This document shows, one piece after another, positions 18,245 to 27,376 of a stretch of DNA of 64,000 bases. Numbering within the stretch: position 1 is the first letter of the stretch; every line of letters begins with the position of its first letter. Source of the stretch: Porticoccaceae bacterium. Lineage in GTDB: Bacteria > Pseudomonadota > Gammaproteobacteria > Pseudomonadales > Porticoccaceae. The stretch lies in assembly GCA_023228865.1 (NCBI GenBank), contig JALOAH010000008.1, positions 6,197 through 70,196 of the forward strand, written 5' to 3'. Position numbers and translations under genes: made by a program. Below the pieces are notes generated by a model. That model made no database searches and was not told where the DNA came from. It worked only from the letters and a program-made list of their open reading frames with translations.

Positions 18245-19792
18245 ATGAGCAAAGATCGTTTAATTATATTTGATACTACGTTGCGGGACGGTGAGCAAAG
18301 CCCCGGAGCGTCCATGACCAAGGATGAAAAGGTGCGCATTGCCAGGGTGCTGGAAAAACTGCGCGTCGATGTCATTGAGGCGGGTTTTGCCATTTCCAGT
18401 CCCGGTGATTTTGAAGCGGTCAAAGCCATTGCCGCCATTGTCAAAGACAGCACTGTCTGCAGCCTGTCCCGAGCCGTACAGGGGGATATTGAACGCGCCG
18501 GAGAAGCCCTTAAAAATGCAGCATCCGCGCGTATTCACACCTTTATTGCCACGTCGCCGATCCACATGCAGTACAAGCTGCAGATGAGTCCTGATGAGGT
18601 GCTGGCGCAGGCGGTGGGTGCGGTAAAAATGGCGCGCAACCTTGTCGGCGATGTGGAATTTTCCCTTGAAGACGGCAGCCGCAGCGAATTTGATTTTATG
18701 TGCCGCATTATCGAAGCGGTGATTGATGCCGGTGCTGGCACCATCAATATTCCCGACACTGTCGGCTATGGCGAGCCGGAGGAATACGGCCAGATGATCG
18801 GCCGCGTGATACAGAATGTCGCCAACGCCGATAAAGCCATTTTTTCCGTTCACTGCCATAACGACCTCGGCCTTGCGGTCGCCAACTCCCTGTCGGCGGT
18901 ACTCCACGGCGCTCGCCAGGTTGAGTGCACCATCAACGGTCTCGGTGAGCGGGCGGGCAACGCCTCCCTTGAAGAAATTGTCATGGCCGTGCGCACCCGC
19001 AAAGACCGCTACCCGGTGGATACCCGCATCGACACCACCCAGATTCTGTCGGCGTCGCGCCTGGTGTCCAGTATCACCGGATTTCCGGTACAGCCAAATA
19101 AAGCGATTGTCGGCGCCAACGCCTTTGCCCACGAGTCCGGAATTCACCAGGACGGCATTTTGAAGCATCGGGAAACCTACGAAATCATGCGCGCCCAGGA
19201 TGTGGGTTGGGGCGCCAACAAACTGGTGCTCGGCAAACTTTCCGGTCGTGCCGCCTTCGTCAGTCGCCTCGAAGAGCTGGGCATCACCTTTGACAGCAAG
19301 GAGGAAATGGGCAGAGCCTTCGCCCGCTTTAAAGAGCTTGCCGATAAAAAGCGGGAAATCTATGACGAGGATCTACAGGCGCTGGTGAGCGAAATCCAGA
19401 TGGGCGAAGACCAGGAGAACTATGCCCTGGTGGCGATGGAAGTGATTTCCAAAACAGGGCGCACTCCCCGAGCCGCGTTGACCCTCCGCGTTGACGGTCG
19501 CGATCAGGATACCAGCGCCGAGGGGGATGGCCCTGTGGATGCCATTTTTAAGGCGATCGAAAAAATTGCCCACAGTAACAGCCATCTTCAGCTCTATTCC
19601 GTCAACGCGGTTACCGAAGGCACTGAAGCCCAGGGCGAAGTCACTGTGCGTCTGGAAAAGAACGGCCGCATCGTCAATGGCCAGGGCGCGGATACGGATG
19701 TTCTTGCCGCCAGCGCCAAAGCCTATCTCAATGCCCTCAATTTGCTCACCGCCAATTCCGGCAGGCTCCACCCCCAGCTGGAAGGTGTCTAG
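18245..19792 (+). CDS. leuA: 2-isopropylmalate synthase
   Basis: 515 residues from the ATG at 18245, which has AGGAG six bases ahead; the TTG at 18239 abuts that site and is rejected. The catalytic TIM barrel begins with [15 protein letters not shown], and the metal-binding motif is [22 protein letters not shown] is the second signature of the family. The C-terminal LeuA dimer domain for leucine feedback is present. It commits 2-ketoisovalerate to leucine. Together with ilvIHC it makes this a branched-chain amino acid locus with pssA inserted. Confidence 0.96.
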   Translation: MSKDRLIIFDTTLRDGEQSPGASMTKDEKVRIARVLEKLRVDVIEAGFAISSPGDFEAVKAIAAIVKDSTVCSLSRAVQGDIERAGEALKNAASARIHTFIATSPIHMQYKLQMSPDEVLAQAVGAVKMARNLVGDVEFSLEDGSRSEFDFMCRIIEAVIDAGAGTINIPDTVGYGEPEEYGQMIGRVIQNVANADKAIFSVHCHNDLGLAVANSLSAVLHGARQVECTINGLGERAGNASLEEIVMAVRTRKDRYPVDTRIDTTQILSASRLVSSITGFPVQPNKAIVGANAFAHESGIHQDGILKHRETYEIMRAQDVGWGANKLVLGKLSGRAAFVSRLEELGITFDSKEEMGRAFARFKELADKKREIYDEDLQALVSEIQMGEDQENYALVAMEVISKTGRTPRAALTLRVDGRDQDTSAEGDGPVDAIFKAIEKIAHSNSHLQLYSVNAVTEGTEAQGEVTVRLEKNGRIVNGQGADTDVLAASAKAYLNALNLLTANSGRLHPQLEGV

Positions 19793-19798
19793 GCTGTG

Positions 19799-20536
19799 AT
19801 GGGCGGTTATAGCCGGGACTGGTATCTGAGCGCCCTGGGTGTTGTCCGCTACATTCCCAGGACAGCAGCGGTTGAAGGTGCCGAGGAGAGCGCTGCCGAG
19901 ACTCTTGGCTGTGACCACAGCGAAGCGCAAGCTGCAGCGGCGCCGAAAGTTTCCTCCGTCAATCCCATCGCCTTTCGCCACGATGAGAGTGCGCCTCAAA
20001 CCACAATGGGGCAACACCAGCAACCGGTCGCTGTCGCTACAATACCATCCCCGTCATTGATTGCGTCAGCCAATGACGAAGAATCTATCCATTTTCGCCT
20101 GGGTTTCTGGCAGCCATCCCCCCAGCTGGTGGTTCTTAGCACCATGCCGCCAGGGATACGACCCGATGCGGGCCAGCAGCAAATGCTTGCCAATCTGCTC
20201 AAAGCCATTCAACAACTTCCCGGCAATCTGGCCTTCGCAGAGCTGATCGATTGGCCGCTGTCCCCTGGAACATCATCAGCCCTCAGTGGGGCAAGGGAAT
20301 TACTGGATGCTTTTCTCGACGTCAAGGCAAAGTTGCAGCCGTTTACATTTGCCCTCCTTATGGGGTCAACCACAGCCAGATTGGTCGCTGAGGACGCGGC
20401 GAATGTGGGCGACAGGCTCCCCCTGCGTTGTCAGGCTCAGGGCATAGTCACCCATTCCCTGCACGATATGAGCGCCAATCCCGACCTCAAACGGGAAACC
20501 TGGGAAGCCATTCGCTTCCTGGCTCAAAGCCACTAA
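19799..20536 (+). CDS. HolD-like protein, putative DNA polymerase III psi subunit (long form)
   Basis: 245 residues. The N-terminus SRDWYLSALGVVRYIPR resembles the HolD start (SRRDWQLQQLGI). The C-terminus LRCQAQGIVTHSLHDMSAN followed by PDLKRETWEAIRFL resembles the HolD end (ALTDLRANPTARAALWQQI). Between them lies a low-complexity Ala/Pro/Gln region and a middle segment without known motif, making it about 100 residues longer than the E. coli subunit. The gene overlaps rimI by one base, the same neighbour holD has in E. coli. Psi links the clamp loader to SSB through chi. Family assignment is by eye and by synteny. Confidence 0.62.
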   Translation: MGGYSRDWYLSALGVVRYIPRTAAVEGAEESAAETLGCDHSEAQAAAAPKVSSVNPIAFRHDESAPQTTMGQHQQPVAVATIPSPSLIASANDEESIHFRLGFWQPSPQLVVLSTMPPGIRPDAGQQQMLANLLKAIQQLPGNLAFAELIDWPLSPGTSSALSGARELLDAFLDVKAKLQPFTFALLMGSTTARLVAEDAANVGDRLPLRCQAQGIVTHSLHDMSANPDLKRETWEAIRFLAQSH

Positions 20537-20991
20537 TGGCTAACAGCGAGATTCGCCGCGCCCGCCGCGAGGAATCGGCGTCACTGGCGACCATGGAAGC
20601 GAGAGCGAGCTCCTATCCCTGGACGGAGGGGCAGTACGCTGACAGCATTGCCAATCACCAAACCTGGGTTTTGGACATCGACGAAACTGCTGTTGGCTGT
20701 CTGGTTTTCAGTCGCATTATTGACGAGGTTGAATTATTGAATATCGTCGTCGATCCGGTTTTTCAGGGTAGGGGGCTGGGTCGAAAGCTGATGAATTTTC
20801 TTATCGAGACCAACGCGAGCCAGGCAGAAAAAATTTTCCTTGAAGTTCGAACCAGTAATCAACCCGCAATCACCTTGTATGAAACTGTTGGTTTCAATAG
20901 GGTTGGCAACAGAAAAAATTACTATCCCTCACCCAATGGCAGGGAAGATGCCCTGATAATGGTTTATGACTATGAGTCACAATCACAGTGA
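20536..20991 (+). CDS. rimI: RimI, ribosomal protein S18 alanine N-acetyltransferase
   Basis: 151 residues from the ATG at 20536, which overlaps the previous stop (TAATG). A GNAT fold: LLNIVVDPVFQGRGLGRKLM holds the acetyl-CoA loop, and FLEVRTSNQPAITLYETVGF followed by the NYYP segment is the RimI signature. It acetylates the N-terminal Ala of S18. The preceding holD-like gene supports the name. Confidence 0.93.
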   Translation: MANSEIRRARREESASLATMEARASSYPWTEGQYADSIANHQTWVLDIDETAVGCLVFSRIIDEVELLNIVVDPVFQGRGLGRKLMNFLIETNASQAEKIFLEVRTSNQPAITLYETVGFNRVGNRKNYYPSPNGREDALIMVYDYESQSQ

Positions 20992-21940
20992 AGCTGACGC
21001 CAAAATCCCGGTGGGCATCAGCAGTTGCCTTTTAGGCAATGAGGTGCGCTACAACGCCAGCCATTGCCGCGACTCTTACATTACCGGGACATTAGCGGAT
21101 TTTTTTGAATTCACGGCGTTTTGTCCCGAAGTGGGCATAGGTCTCGGCGTGCCCAGACCCACAATTCGTCTGGTGAACAACGGCAGTGAAATTCGTGTCG
21201 TTGGCGTTAAGGACGCCGCCATGGATGTCACGGAGCCCCTGCGCGACTACACCAGCACCCAGTTGCCGAAAATAAAGCCCCTCAGCGGGTTTATCTTCAA
21301 AAAAGGCTCGCCCAGCTGCGGTATGGCGCGGGTCAAAGTCTATAACCTCAAGGGCATGCCGGAAGATCAGGCTTCCGGCATGTTTGCCGGCGGCGTGATG
21401 GCGGCCTACCCCCATTTGCCGGTGGAGGAAGAGGGGCGCCTGGGGGATGCCAGACTGCGGGAGAATTTTATTCAGCGGGTATTCATCTACCATTTCTGGA
21501 AACAGGACATAGAGCCAGCTCTGACCGTTGCCAAGCTGACAGGATTTCACGCAAAACTTAAGCTGACCCTGATGAGCCACAACCAAAATAGTGCGCGGGA
21601 GCTTGGTCGAATTGCCTCCTCCGCCCGGGATGACAACCTCAATGAAGTTGCGAGCAACTATTTTGCCTTGATGATGAAAACATTGTCTGTTGTCGCCACC
21701 GCCAAAAACCACGTCAACGTGTTGCAACATATTCAGGGCTATTTAAAGCGGGAACTCGACAGTGACGATAAAGCCGAGCTGGTGGAAACCATTGCCAGTT
21801 ATGCCAGGGGGGAGGTGCCTTTGATCGTGCCTATTACCCTGCTGAAACATCATTTTCGCAAAACTCCCGACACTTATATCGATAACGCCTGGTATATGTC
21901 GCCCTATCCAGCGTCTCTCAAGCTGCGCAATCTATTGTAA
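20966..21940 (+). CDS. DUF523-DUF1722 fusion protein (YbgA-like)
   Basis: 324 residues from the ATG at 20966 (20972 also possible), overlapping the end of rimI. The N-terminal DUF523 domain (about 10-160) carries the cysteines ISSCLLG, SHCRDS, FCPEVGIGL and SPSCGM; DUF523 includes TudS-type [4Fe-4S] thiouracil desulfidases. The C-terminal DUF1722 domain (about 190-310) has KLKLTLMSHNQNSARELGR and the end YIDNAWYMSPYPASLKLRNLL. Fusions of the two are common beside DNA photolyase genes in other genomes, but none is seen here. The role is unproven; desulfuration of a thio-compound is a reasonable guess. Confidence 0.85.
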   Translation: MTMSHNHSEADAKIPVGISSCLLGNEVRYNASHCRDSYITGTLADFFEFTAFCPEVGIGLGVPRPTIRLVNNGSEIRVVGVKDAAMDVTEPLRDYTSTQLPKIKPLSGFIFKKGSPSCGMARVKVYNLKGMPEDQASGMFAGGVMAAYPHLPVEEEGRLGDARLRENFIQRVFIYHFWKQDIEPALTVAKLTGFHAKLKLTLMSHNQNSARELGRIASSARDDNLNEVASNYFALMMKTLSVVATAKNHVNVLQHIQGYLKRELDSDDKAELVETIASYARGEVPLIVPITLLKHHFRKTPDTYIDNAWYMSPYPASLKLRNLL

Positions 21941-21973
21941 TATGGCGACAATTGATTGCCTGGATCAAATACT

Positions 21974-22219
21974 GTGGCTAAAGACACCGCGCGTGCCAGT
22001 GCCGAGAATCATCGAGCTGAAGGGAAAAAGGTCTTTTCCATACCCCTCAGTCTCATTGTTGTTGATGGCGTTGGCGCAATGCTGGTGGCTTGGGGTTTTT
22101 ATCTCTATATCAGCGAATCCCGAGGTTTATTCCATATAGGGGCTGGTTTTCTCCTCATGGCGCCTCTTATTATCCATCTACTGAAACTGAGACCATCGTC
22201 AGCACCTAAAAAAGGATGA
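21974..22219 (+). CDS. Small membrane protein, two predicted transmembrane segments
   Basis: 81 residues from a GTG at 21974 with GGAT about 8 bases before it; the frame is open from a TTG at 21956. A charged start (AKDTARASAENHRAEGKK) is followed by hydrophobic segments IPLSLIVVDGVGAMLVAWG and IGAGFLLMAPLIIHLL. No family recognised. It lies 4 bases before the nfeD-like gene and is probably cotranscribed with it. Confidence 0.55.
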   Translation: MAKDTARASAENHRAEGKKVFSIPLSLIVVDGVGAMLVAWGFYLYISESRGLFHIGAGFLLMAPLIIHLLKLRPSSAPKKG

Positions 22220-22223
22220 CATT

Positions 22224-22685
22224 ATGAGTATGGAAAATCTGCAACTGCTTTACTGGCACTGGTTGATTATCGGCATTGCCCTGGCGTTGGCGGAAATCTT
22301 TTTCGCCAGCTTTACCGTGCTCTGGTTTGGCCTGGGCGCCATTCTTGTCGGCGTTTTAATGATGTTGTTTCCCGCCATGTCATTTGAAATTCAGCTGTTG
22401 TTGTGGATAGTTTTTTCCGCCGGTTTTGCCATTTTCTGGTTTCGCTATTTCCGCCCCAAAATGGTCGATAAGACCAAGGCGGGCATTGCCCGGGAGGCTG
22501 CCATTGGTGAAGCCGGTACTGTGATAAAAGTCCCTACCGAGGGAAAAAGGGGAGTGGTGCGCTTTTCCACCCCCATTCTCGGTGATGACGAGTGGGAGTT
22601 TATCTGCGATCAGCAACTCGCCGCCGGTGACAGGGTTCACATCAAGGATTTTTCAGGAAATTGTCTGATTGTCGTTAAACTCTAA
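22224..22685 (+). CDS. NfeD-family membrane protein
   Basis: 153 residues: two or three membrane segments (WLIIGIALALAEIFFASFTVLWFG, and IQLLLWIVFSAGFAIFWFRYF) followed by a C-terminal OB-fold NfeD domain (IGEAGTVIKVPTEGKRGVVRFSTPILG to DFSGNCLIVVKL). This short NfeD form occurs beside slipins and probably cooperates with them in membrane microdomains. The slipin gene is 43 bases downstream. Confidence 0.9.
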   Translation: MSMENLQLLYWHWLIIGIALALAEIFFASFTVLWFGLGAILVGVLMMLFPAMSFEIQLLLWIVFSAGFAIFWFRYFRPKMVDKTKAGIAREAAIGEAGTVIKVPTEGKRGVVRFSTPILGDDEWEFICDQQLAAGDRVHIKDFSGNCLIVVKL

Positions 22686-22728
22686 GGGGCGATAAGCGCC
22701 CGTTAATCAATCGTTAAGGAGAAATAAA

Positions 22729-23571
22729 ATGGATGTTTTTGTATTGCTTGCGGTGCTTATTTTGCTGTTGGTTACCCTGCTCAAGGGCGTCAGGCTGGTG
22801 CCCCAGGGCAGCAAGTGGGTTGTCCAGCGTCTCGGTAAATATGACCGCACAATGGGGCCTGGGCTGAATTTTACCATTCCCTATGTGGAGACAGTCGCCT
22901 ATAAAGTCACCACCAAGGACATCGTTCTCGATATTCCTTCCCAGGAAGTCATCACCAGGGATAACGCCGTCATCATCGCCAACGCTGTGGCCTATATCAA
23001 TATCCTGTCGCCGGAAAAGGCTGTCTATGGTATCGAGAATTATGAAATTGCCATTCAGACCCTGGTACAGACATCCCTGCGCTCCATCGTCGGTGAAATG
23101 GATCTCGACGATGCCCTCTGTTCCCGGGATCAGATAAAAGCCAAACTCAAGGCGGCGATTTCTGATGATATTTCCGATTGGGGTATTACCCTTAAAACCG
23201 TTGAGATTCAGGACATCAACCCCTCAAGCACCATGCAGCACGCCATGGAAGAGCAGGCCGCGGCGGAGCGGGGGCGTCGCGCCACCGTGACCAGAGCCGA
23301 TGGCGAGAAGCAGGCCGCCATTCTCGAAGCTGAAGGTCGTCTCGAAGCCTCACGCCGGGATGCCGAGGCCAAGGTGGTGCTGGCGGATGCAACCCAGCAA
23401 GCCATTGAAAAGGTCACTGAAGCCATCAAGGACAAGGAATTGCCAGCGGTTTATCTTCTCGGTGAGCGCTATGTGGACGCAATGAAAGATCTGTCAAAGT
23501 CGGCAAATTCAAAAATCGTTGTTCTGCCTGCGGATTTGCCGGGAGCCATCAAGGGCATTATGAATCGCTAG
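22729..23571 (+). CDS. SPFH-domain slipin/stomatin-like protein (QmcA type)
   Basis: 280 residues. An N-terminal membrane hairpin (VFVLLAVLILLLVTLL) is followed by the SPFH/band 7 domain (VPQGSKWVVQRLGKYDRTMGPG) and a helical region rich in Ala and Glu with MEEQAAAERGRRATVTRA. This is the QmcA/stomatin pattern. GGAGAAATAAA precedes the ATG. It forms an operon with the NfeD gene. Probably a scaffold of membrane domains and protease complexes. Confidence 0.92.
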   Translation: MDVFVLLAVLILLLVTLLKGVRLVPQGSKWVVQRLGKYDRTMGPGLNFTIPYVETVAYKVTTKDIVLDIPSQEVITRDNAVIIANAVAYINILSPEKAVYGIENYEIAIQTLVQTSLRSIVGEMDLDDALCSRDQIKAKLKAAISDDISDWGITLKTVEIQDINPSSTMQHAMEEQAAAERGRRATVTRADGEKQAAILEAEGRLEASRRDAEAKVVLADATQQAIEKVTEAIKDKELPAVYLLGERYVDAMKDLSKSANSKIVVLPADLPGAIKGIMNR

Positions 23572-23590
23572 AAAAGGGTTTTAAGCACGT

Positions 23591-23622
23591 GAAAATGCCG
23601 ACAGAAGTCGGCATTTTCGCTG
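23591..23622. terminator. Perfect hairpin between slipin gene and the convergent membrane-protein gene
   Basis: GAAAATGCCGAC / GTCGGCATTTTC, a 12-bp stem with an AGAA loop. The T run is short, but the position between two convergent genes fits a bidirectional terminator. Confidence 0.75.
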
Positions 23623-23635
23623 CTGATCCTCTAAC

Positions 23636-24331
23636 CTAAACGCCGGGTTGTAAGGCTTTTTCCTGGTCGACTGCTTTAAACAGAAAAACCGTCATCACCA
23701 CCATCCAGATAAAGAAATCCAGCAGCGGTATCCAGAAACCGACCAGGCCATTCCAGGCAAAGGGTCCTGCTTTGAAGAAAAAAATCAATCCCACGGGCAA
23801 AAACAGAGTGGTGACAGCAATGTTGTAAAAGCCGAGCCAACGGGGAAACACCGGGGTTGCGCTTTTGTCGCTTAAAATGGCCAGGGCGATGGAAATGTTC
23901 TGAGCCAGAAAAGGCGCCAGGGTGGTTGTGAACAACAGCCAGCCGAAGTCGTTGAGCAACAAAATCAATTCAGGATCTCTCTCCGGACGGAACGAAGCGA
24001 CCAGCCAGACGAACATGGGCAAATAAATAATAAACGCGCCCGTTGCGCCACTGACCAGTTGTGTCCAGGAGAAAATGGGTGCTGCCCCTTCTATGCGCTT
24101 CATTTGACACGAAATTGCGCTGATCCAAGGGTAATAGAAAGTACAGCTAACAGCGGCAATCAATAAACCCAGGCGAATGATCCAGGTATCAGTTTGGTAA
24201 CTTGCGGCAACCTGGGCGGCGGTGGCGTTGGGATCTGGTGGCGGGACAAACCCGGCAATAAGCCACCAGCCAAGGCCAAAGACAACCATGAAGACTACCC
24301 CCGACCACAGGCACAGCTTTTGACTATTCAT
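23636..24331 (-). CDS. Hypothetical integral membrane protein
   Basis: 231 residues with about six membrane segments (for example GVVFMVVFGLGWWLIAGF, TGAFIIYLPMFVWLVASF, WIPLLDFFIWMVVMTVFLF). After the first there is a Pro/Asp/Ala loop (PPPDPNATAAQVAASYQTD). A strong AGGAGG stands before the ATG. I do not recognise a named family. Convergent with the slipin operon and apparently monocistronic. Confidence 0.7.
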   Translation of the reverse strand: MNSQKLCLWSGVVFMVVFGLGWWLIAGFVPPPDPNATAAQVAASYQTDTWIIRLGLLIAAVSCTFYYPWISAISCQMKRIEGAAPIFSWTQLVSGATGAFIIYLPMFVWLVASFRPERDPELILLLNDFGWLLFTTTLAPFLAQNISIALAILSDKSATPVFPRWLGFYNIAVTTLFLPVGLIFFFKAGPFAWNGLVGFWIPLLDFFIWMVVMTVFLFKAVDQEKALQPGV

Positions 24332-24577
24332 TTTTTATCCTCCTGATTTATGGTTTATATTGACATAGGACTATAATAACGCGATTTATACCCTATGGCC
24401 TCATTTTTTCTGTTCGTGCTGACGTTTATCCCCGATACTCTACCGTTCGTCAAAGATTGTCTCGGTAGACTGCGCCAGCATTTAAAATGTCATGGCTTAA
24501 AAGTATTTTTTACAGCGAGGCTGTGAGCCTTGTCATCTCTGTTCGCCATCCGTTGCCACCCTAGTGGGTCTGCCGTT

Positions 24578-24790
24578 ATGCCTGAATTTAGCCCTAAGGA
24601 ATTGGATTCCCTTCTCGATATTCGCAAATCCCTCAAAAAGGAGATCGGCGAAAAGTTGGTTCTTTCCAGTCCGGATATTTTTCACGAGCTTGAGGCTTTC
24701 TGGTACATCTCCGCCAATGCCATCACAAAATCAAAGATTCGCTCATTCTTAAACCAAAAAGGCGTCCCTTGGGATGACCCACTTGCCTAA
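24578..24790 (+). CDS. Small hypothetical protein, 70 residues
   Basis: From an ATG at 24578 (MPEFSPKELDSLLDIRKSLKKEIG); the frame extends to a TTG at 24530, which is less credible. Soluble and mostly helical by composition, with a motif FWYISANAITKSKI. The ribosome binding site is weak. No family recognised. Upstream, 24332-24577 holds no other gene. Confidence 0.45.
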   Translation: MPEFSPKELDSLLDIRKSLKKEIGEKLVLSSPDIFHELEAFWYISANAITKSKIRSFLNQKGVPWDDPLA

Positions 24791-24847
24791 GTCCTAGTCC
24801 GTTGATAATGCGGCTGAAATCGGTGGCATTATTGACGGAGATTTGCC

Positions 24848-25777
24848 ATGACAACAGGTGCAACCCCAGAGGATTTTCAAAACAGACTCCAGCGGCTGCT
24901 GCAGTCAGAGGGGCTTCCGCCAGCGTTTATCGACACCGTCAACCTTTACTACAAGCCCTTAGCGCGAGGGCTGGCGGTTCGTCAGCAACAACAGGGCAAG
25001 CCTTTAATTGTCGGTATCAATGGCGCCCAGGGCACAGGAAAATCAACATTAAGTGCGTTTTTAACGCTGATTCTCGGTGATGTTTACGGTTTGCCAACGG
25101 TATCATTTTCCCTTGATGACCTTTACCTGACCAAAGACCAGCGGCAACAAAAAGCCCTGGCAGTTCATCCGCTGTTTAAGGTTCGCGGCGTTCCCGGCAG
25201 CCACGATATAGGGTTGGGAATCGATGTGGTGCACCAGCTCCTCGATGCAGATGCTTGCAAGAAAACACCAATACCTGCGTTTGATAAAGCCATGGATGAC
25301 CGTCTACCCCAGTCCCTGTGGCCTGTTTTTGTCGGCAAACCCCAGGTCATTATTGTGGAAGGGTGGTGCATGGGGGCAACTCCAGTGCCAGAAAACCAGC
25401 CGATGGCGGCCATTAATGAGCTGGAAAAAGAGCATGACCCCCAGGGTAGTTGGCGCAGCTATGTCAATGAACAACTGAAAACTGATTATGCCGATTTTTT
25501 TTCATTGCTCGACGTATTAATCATGATCGCAGCCCCCTGTTGGCGGATGGTGTATCAATGGCGACTTTTACAGGAGAATAAACTCCGCGAACGCTGCCGT
25601 GCCGAGGGCTTAAACGATTCTGGGTTGATGTCGCCACAACAGGTTGCCAAATTTATTCAATACTATGAGCGTATTACCAGGCACTGCCTTGCCGAACTGC
25701 CGGCAAGGGCTGATTATGTTTTGAATATGGATCAGGCTCATCGCATAACATCCCTATCGAGTGTGAAGCCAGGGTAA
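24848..25777 (+). CDS. P-loop kinase, D-glycerate 3-kinase (GLYK/Tda10) family
   Basis: 309 residues. The P-loop GINGAQGTGKSTLSAFLTLIL is followed by FSLDDLYLTKDQRQQ and HPLFKVRGVPGSHDI, the blocks shared by plant-type glycerate 3-kinases and yeast Tda10, and later VIIVEGWCMGATP. GGAGATTTGCC leads to the ATG. Members phosphorylate glycerate, but substrate data for bacterial ones are thin, so the substrate is an inference. Confidence 0.85.
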   Translation: MTTGATPEDFQNRLQRLLQSEGLPPAFIDTVNLYYKPLARGLAVRQQQQGKPLIVGINGAQGTGKSTLSAFLTLILGDVYGLPTVSFSLDDLYLTKDQRQQKALAVHPLFKVRGVPGSHDIGLGIDVVHQLLDADACKKTPIPAFDKAMDDRLPQSLWPVFVGKPQVIIVEGWCMGATPVPENQPMAAINELEKEHDPQGSWRSYVNEQLKTDYADFFSLLDVLIMIAAPCWRMVYQWRLLQENKLRERCRAEGLNDSGLMSPQQVAKFIQYYERITRHCLAELPARADYVLNMDQAHRITSLSSVKPG

Positions 25778-25925
25778 GCTCGTACTGTGGCAGGGTTATA
25801 TCAAGCGTTAAAGCCGCTCTGCTCGCCGTTGAGGGACTGCGCTGTTTCAATGGCCACGGGTTTTTGCTCCAGTGGCTGGCCCCTATTGACCCTGCCTGAA
25901 TATCAGCCTGTCGTCAGAAATCTGT

Positions 25926-27140
25926 TCACAATGCCAGGCTCAGTAACCAGCCACCTAGACCGCAGGCTATCACCACCAGCCAGGGCGGCAGTTTCCAGAA
26001 CATCAGGGCGACCAGGGCAAGCAGCGCCAAACCAAAATCCTGGGGAGCATGAATGGCGCTCGACCACACCGATTGATAGAGGGCTGCGAGCAGCAAGCCA
26101 ACCACGCTGGCATTGATGCCCAGGAGTGCGGCCTGGGTGTGGGCATTGCGGCGCAGGCTTTCCCAGAAAGGCAGCACGGCCATCACCAGCAAAAACGATG
26201 GCGCAAAGATCGCCAGCAGACAGATAACGCCCCCCAGCCAGCCTCCTGGGGTTTGATCCATGGCAGCGCCGAGAAAGGCCGCGAAGGTAAACAGGGGGCC
26301 GGGAATCGCCTGCGCCGCACCGTAACCGGCCAGAAAGGTATCATTGTCGACCCAGCCTGCAGGCACGACCTCCGCCTGCAGCAGCGGCAGTACCACATGA
26401 CCGCCGCCAAATACCAGGGATCCAGTGCGGTAAAAGGTATCCACCAGCGCCAAGGTCTGGCTCGGTATCAGCATGGCCAGCAACGGCAGGCCGATAAGGA
26501 GGGAGAAAAACAGGATCAGCCAAAAAAAAGCCATGGGGCGCCTGACTATAATCGGCAGTGGATCCTGGTCAGTACCCACTTCGGGCTTCAACAATAAAAG
26601 ACCAATGAGCGCGGCGACAAGGATAACGCCCAGCTGCCCCACCGCCGACGGCGCCAGAAGCACTGCGCAGGTAGCCAGCGCCATGATGGTGATGCGCGGT
26701 ATATCCGGACAGAGGTTGCGCGCCATACCCCATACGGCTTGGGCGACCACCGCCACCGCAGCCACTTTCAAGCCGTGAAGTGCTCCGGGTGGAACCCTGT
26801 CGCCATAATGGCCAAGCCCCAGGGCAAACAGAATCAAGGCAATGGCCGAGGGCAACGTGAAACCGATCCAGGCCGCGAGGGCACCGGCGTATCCGGAGCG
26901 GGACAGCCCCAGGGCTATCCCGACCTGACTGCTCGCCGGTCCCGGCAAAAATTGGCAAAGAGCCACCAAATCCCCATAGCTGCGCTCTGTCAGCCACTTT
27001 CGCCGCAGCACAAATTCATCGCGAAAATAACCCAAATGCGCCACGGGGCCGCCAAAGGAGGTTAGGCCAAGTTTTAGGAAGATCAGAAAAACAGTCCATG
27101 CAGAGCTGTTTTCAACGGCGTGGACTCCATTGTCAGACAC
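25926..27140 (-). CDS. chrA: ChrA-family chromate transporter
   Basis: 404 residues from a GTG at 27140, chosen because AAGGAG stands 8 bases before it; the frame runs to 27197. Two homologous CHR domains, each with about five membrane segments. The first begins FLKLGLTSFGGPVAHLGYF with the conserved GG-P-AH, then QFLPGPASSQVGIALG. The second has YRTGSLVFGGGHVVLPLL and AAQAIPGPLFTFAAFLG. It exports chromate or a related anion. Convergent with the kinase gene; the 148-base gap between them holds no recognisable gene. Confidence 0.93.
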   Translation of the reverse strand: MSDNGVHAVENSSAWTVFLIFLKLGLTSFGGPVAHLGYFRDEFVLRRKWLTERSYGDLVALCQFLPGPASSQVGIALGLSRSGYAGALAAWIGFTLPSAIALILFALGLGHYGDRVPPGALHGLKVAAVAVVAQAVWGMARNLCPDIPRITIMALATCAVLLAPSAVGQLGVILVAALIGLLLLKPEVGTDQDPLPIIVRRPMAFFWLILFFSLLIGLPLLAMLIPSQTLALVDTFYRTGSLVFGGGHVVLPLLQAEVVPAGWVDNDTFLAGYGAAQAIPGPLFTFAAFLGAAMDQTPGGWLGGVICLLAIFAPSFLLVMAVLPFWESLRRNAHTQAALLGINASVVGLLLAALYQSVWSSAIHAPQDFGLALLALVALMFWKLPPWLVVIACGLGGWLLSLAL

Positions 27141-27376
27141 TAGGTTTACTCCTTGGCGGGTTGTTTCTGAGGTCCTGGCGAAAATGTGGTTAAACACAAA
27201 GGCTATTATCCTTTAAAAATGCCACCGGGGAGGTTCACCGCGCCAGCCATTTTGGCATTGACGGCAAGTTTTGGCCTGTTCCCAGGTATTTTTTATTGCT
27301 ACAGTCAAACACTTCCTTGGCGCTGGAGCCATAACCGTTTTTTTCGCCGCAATGAAATGGAGCCGTAAAGAGAACA

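Noticed and set aside
21950..21966. TTGAT ... ATCAA palindrome before the small membrane protein gene
   Set aside because: The half-sites are separated by 7 bases, not 4, so it does not fit FNR. It also lies just after a stop codon in an aerobic-type gene group.
26049..26597. 182-residue + strand frame opposite chrA
   Set aside because: Antisense to the CHR domains; composition (His, Gln, Arg-rich) is that of a shadow.
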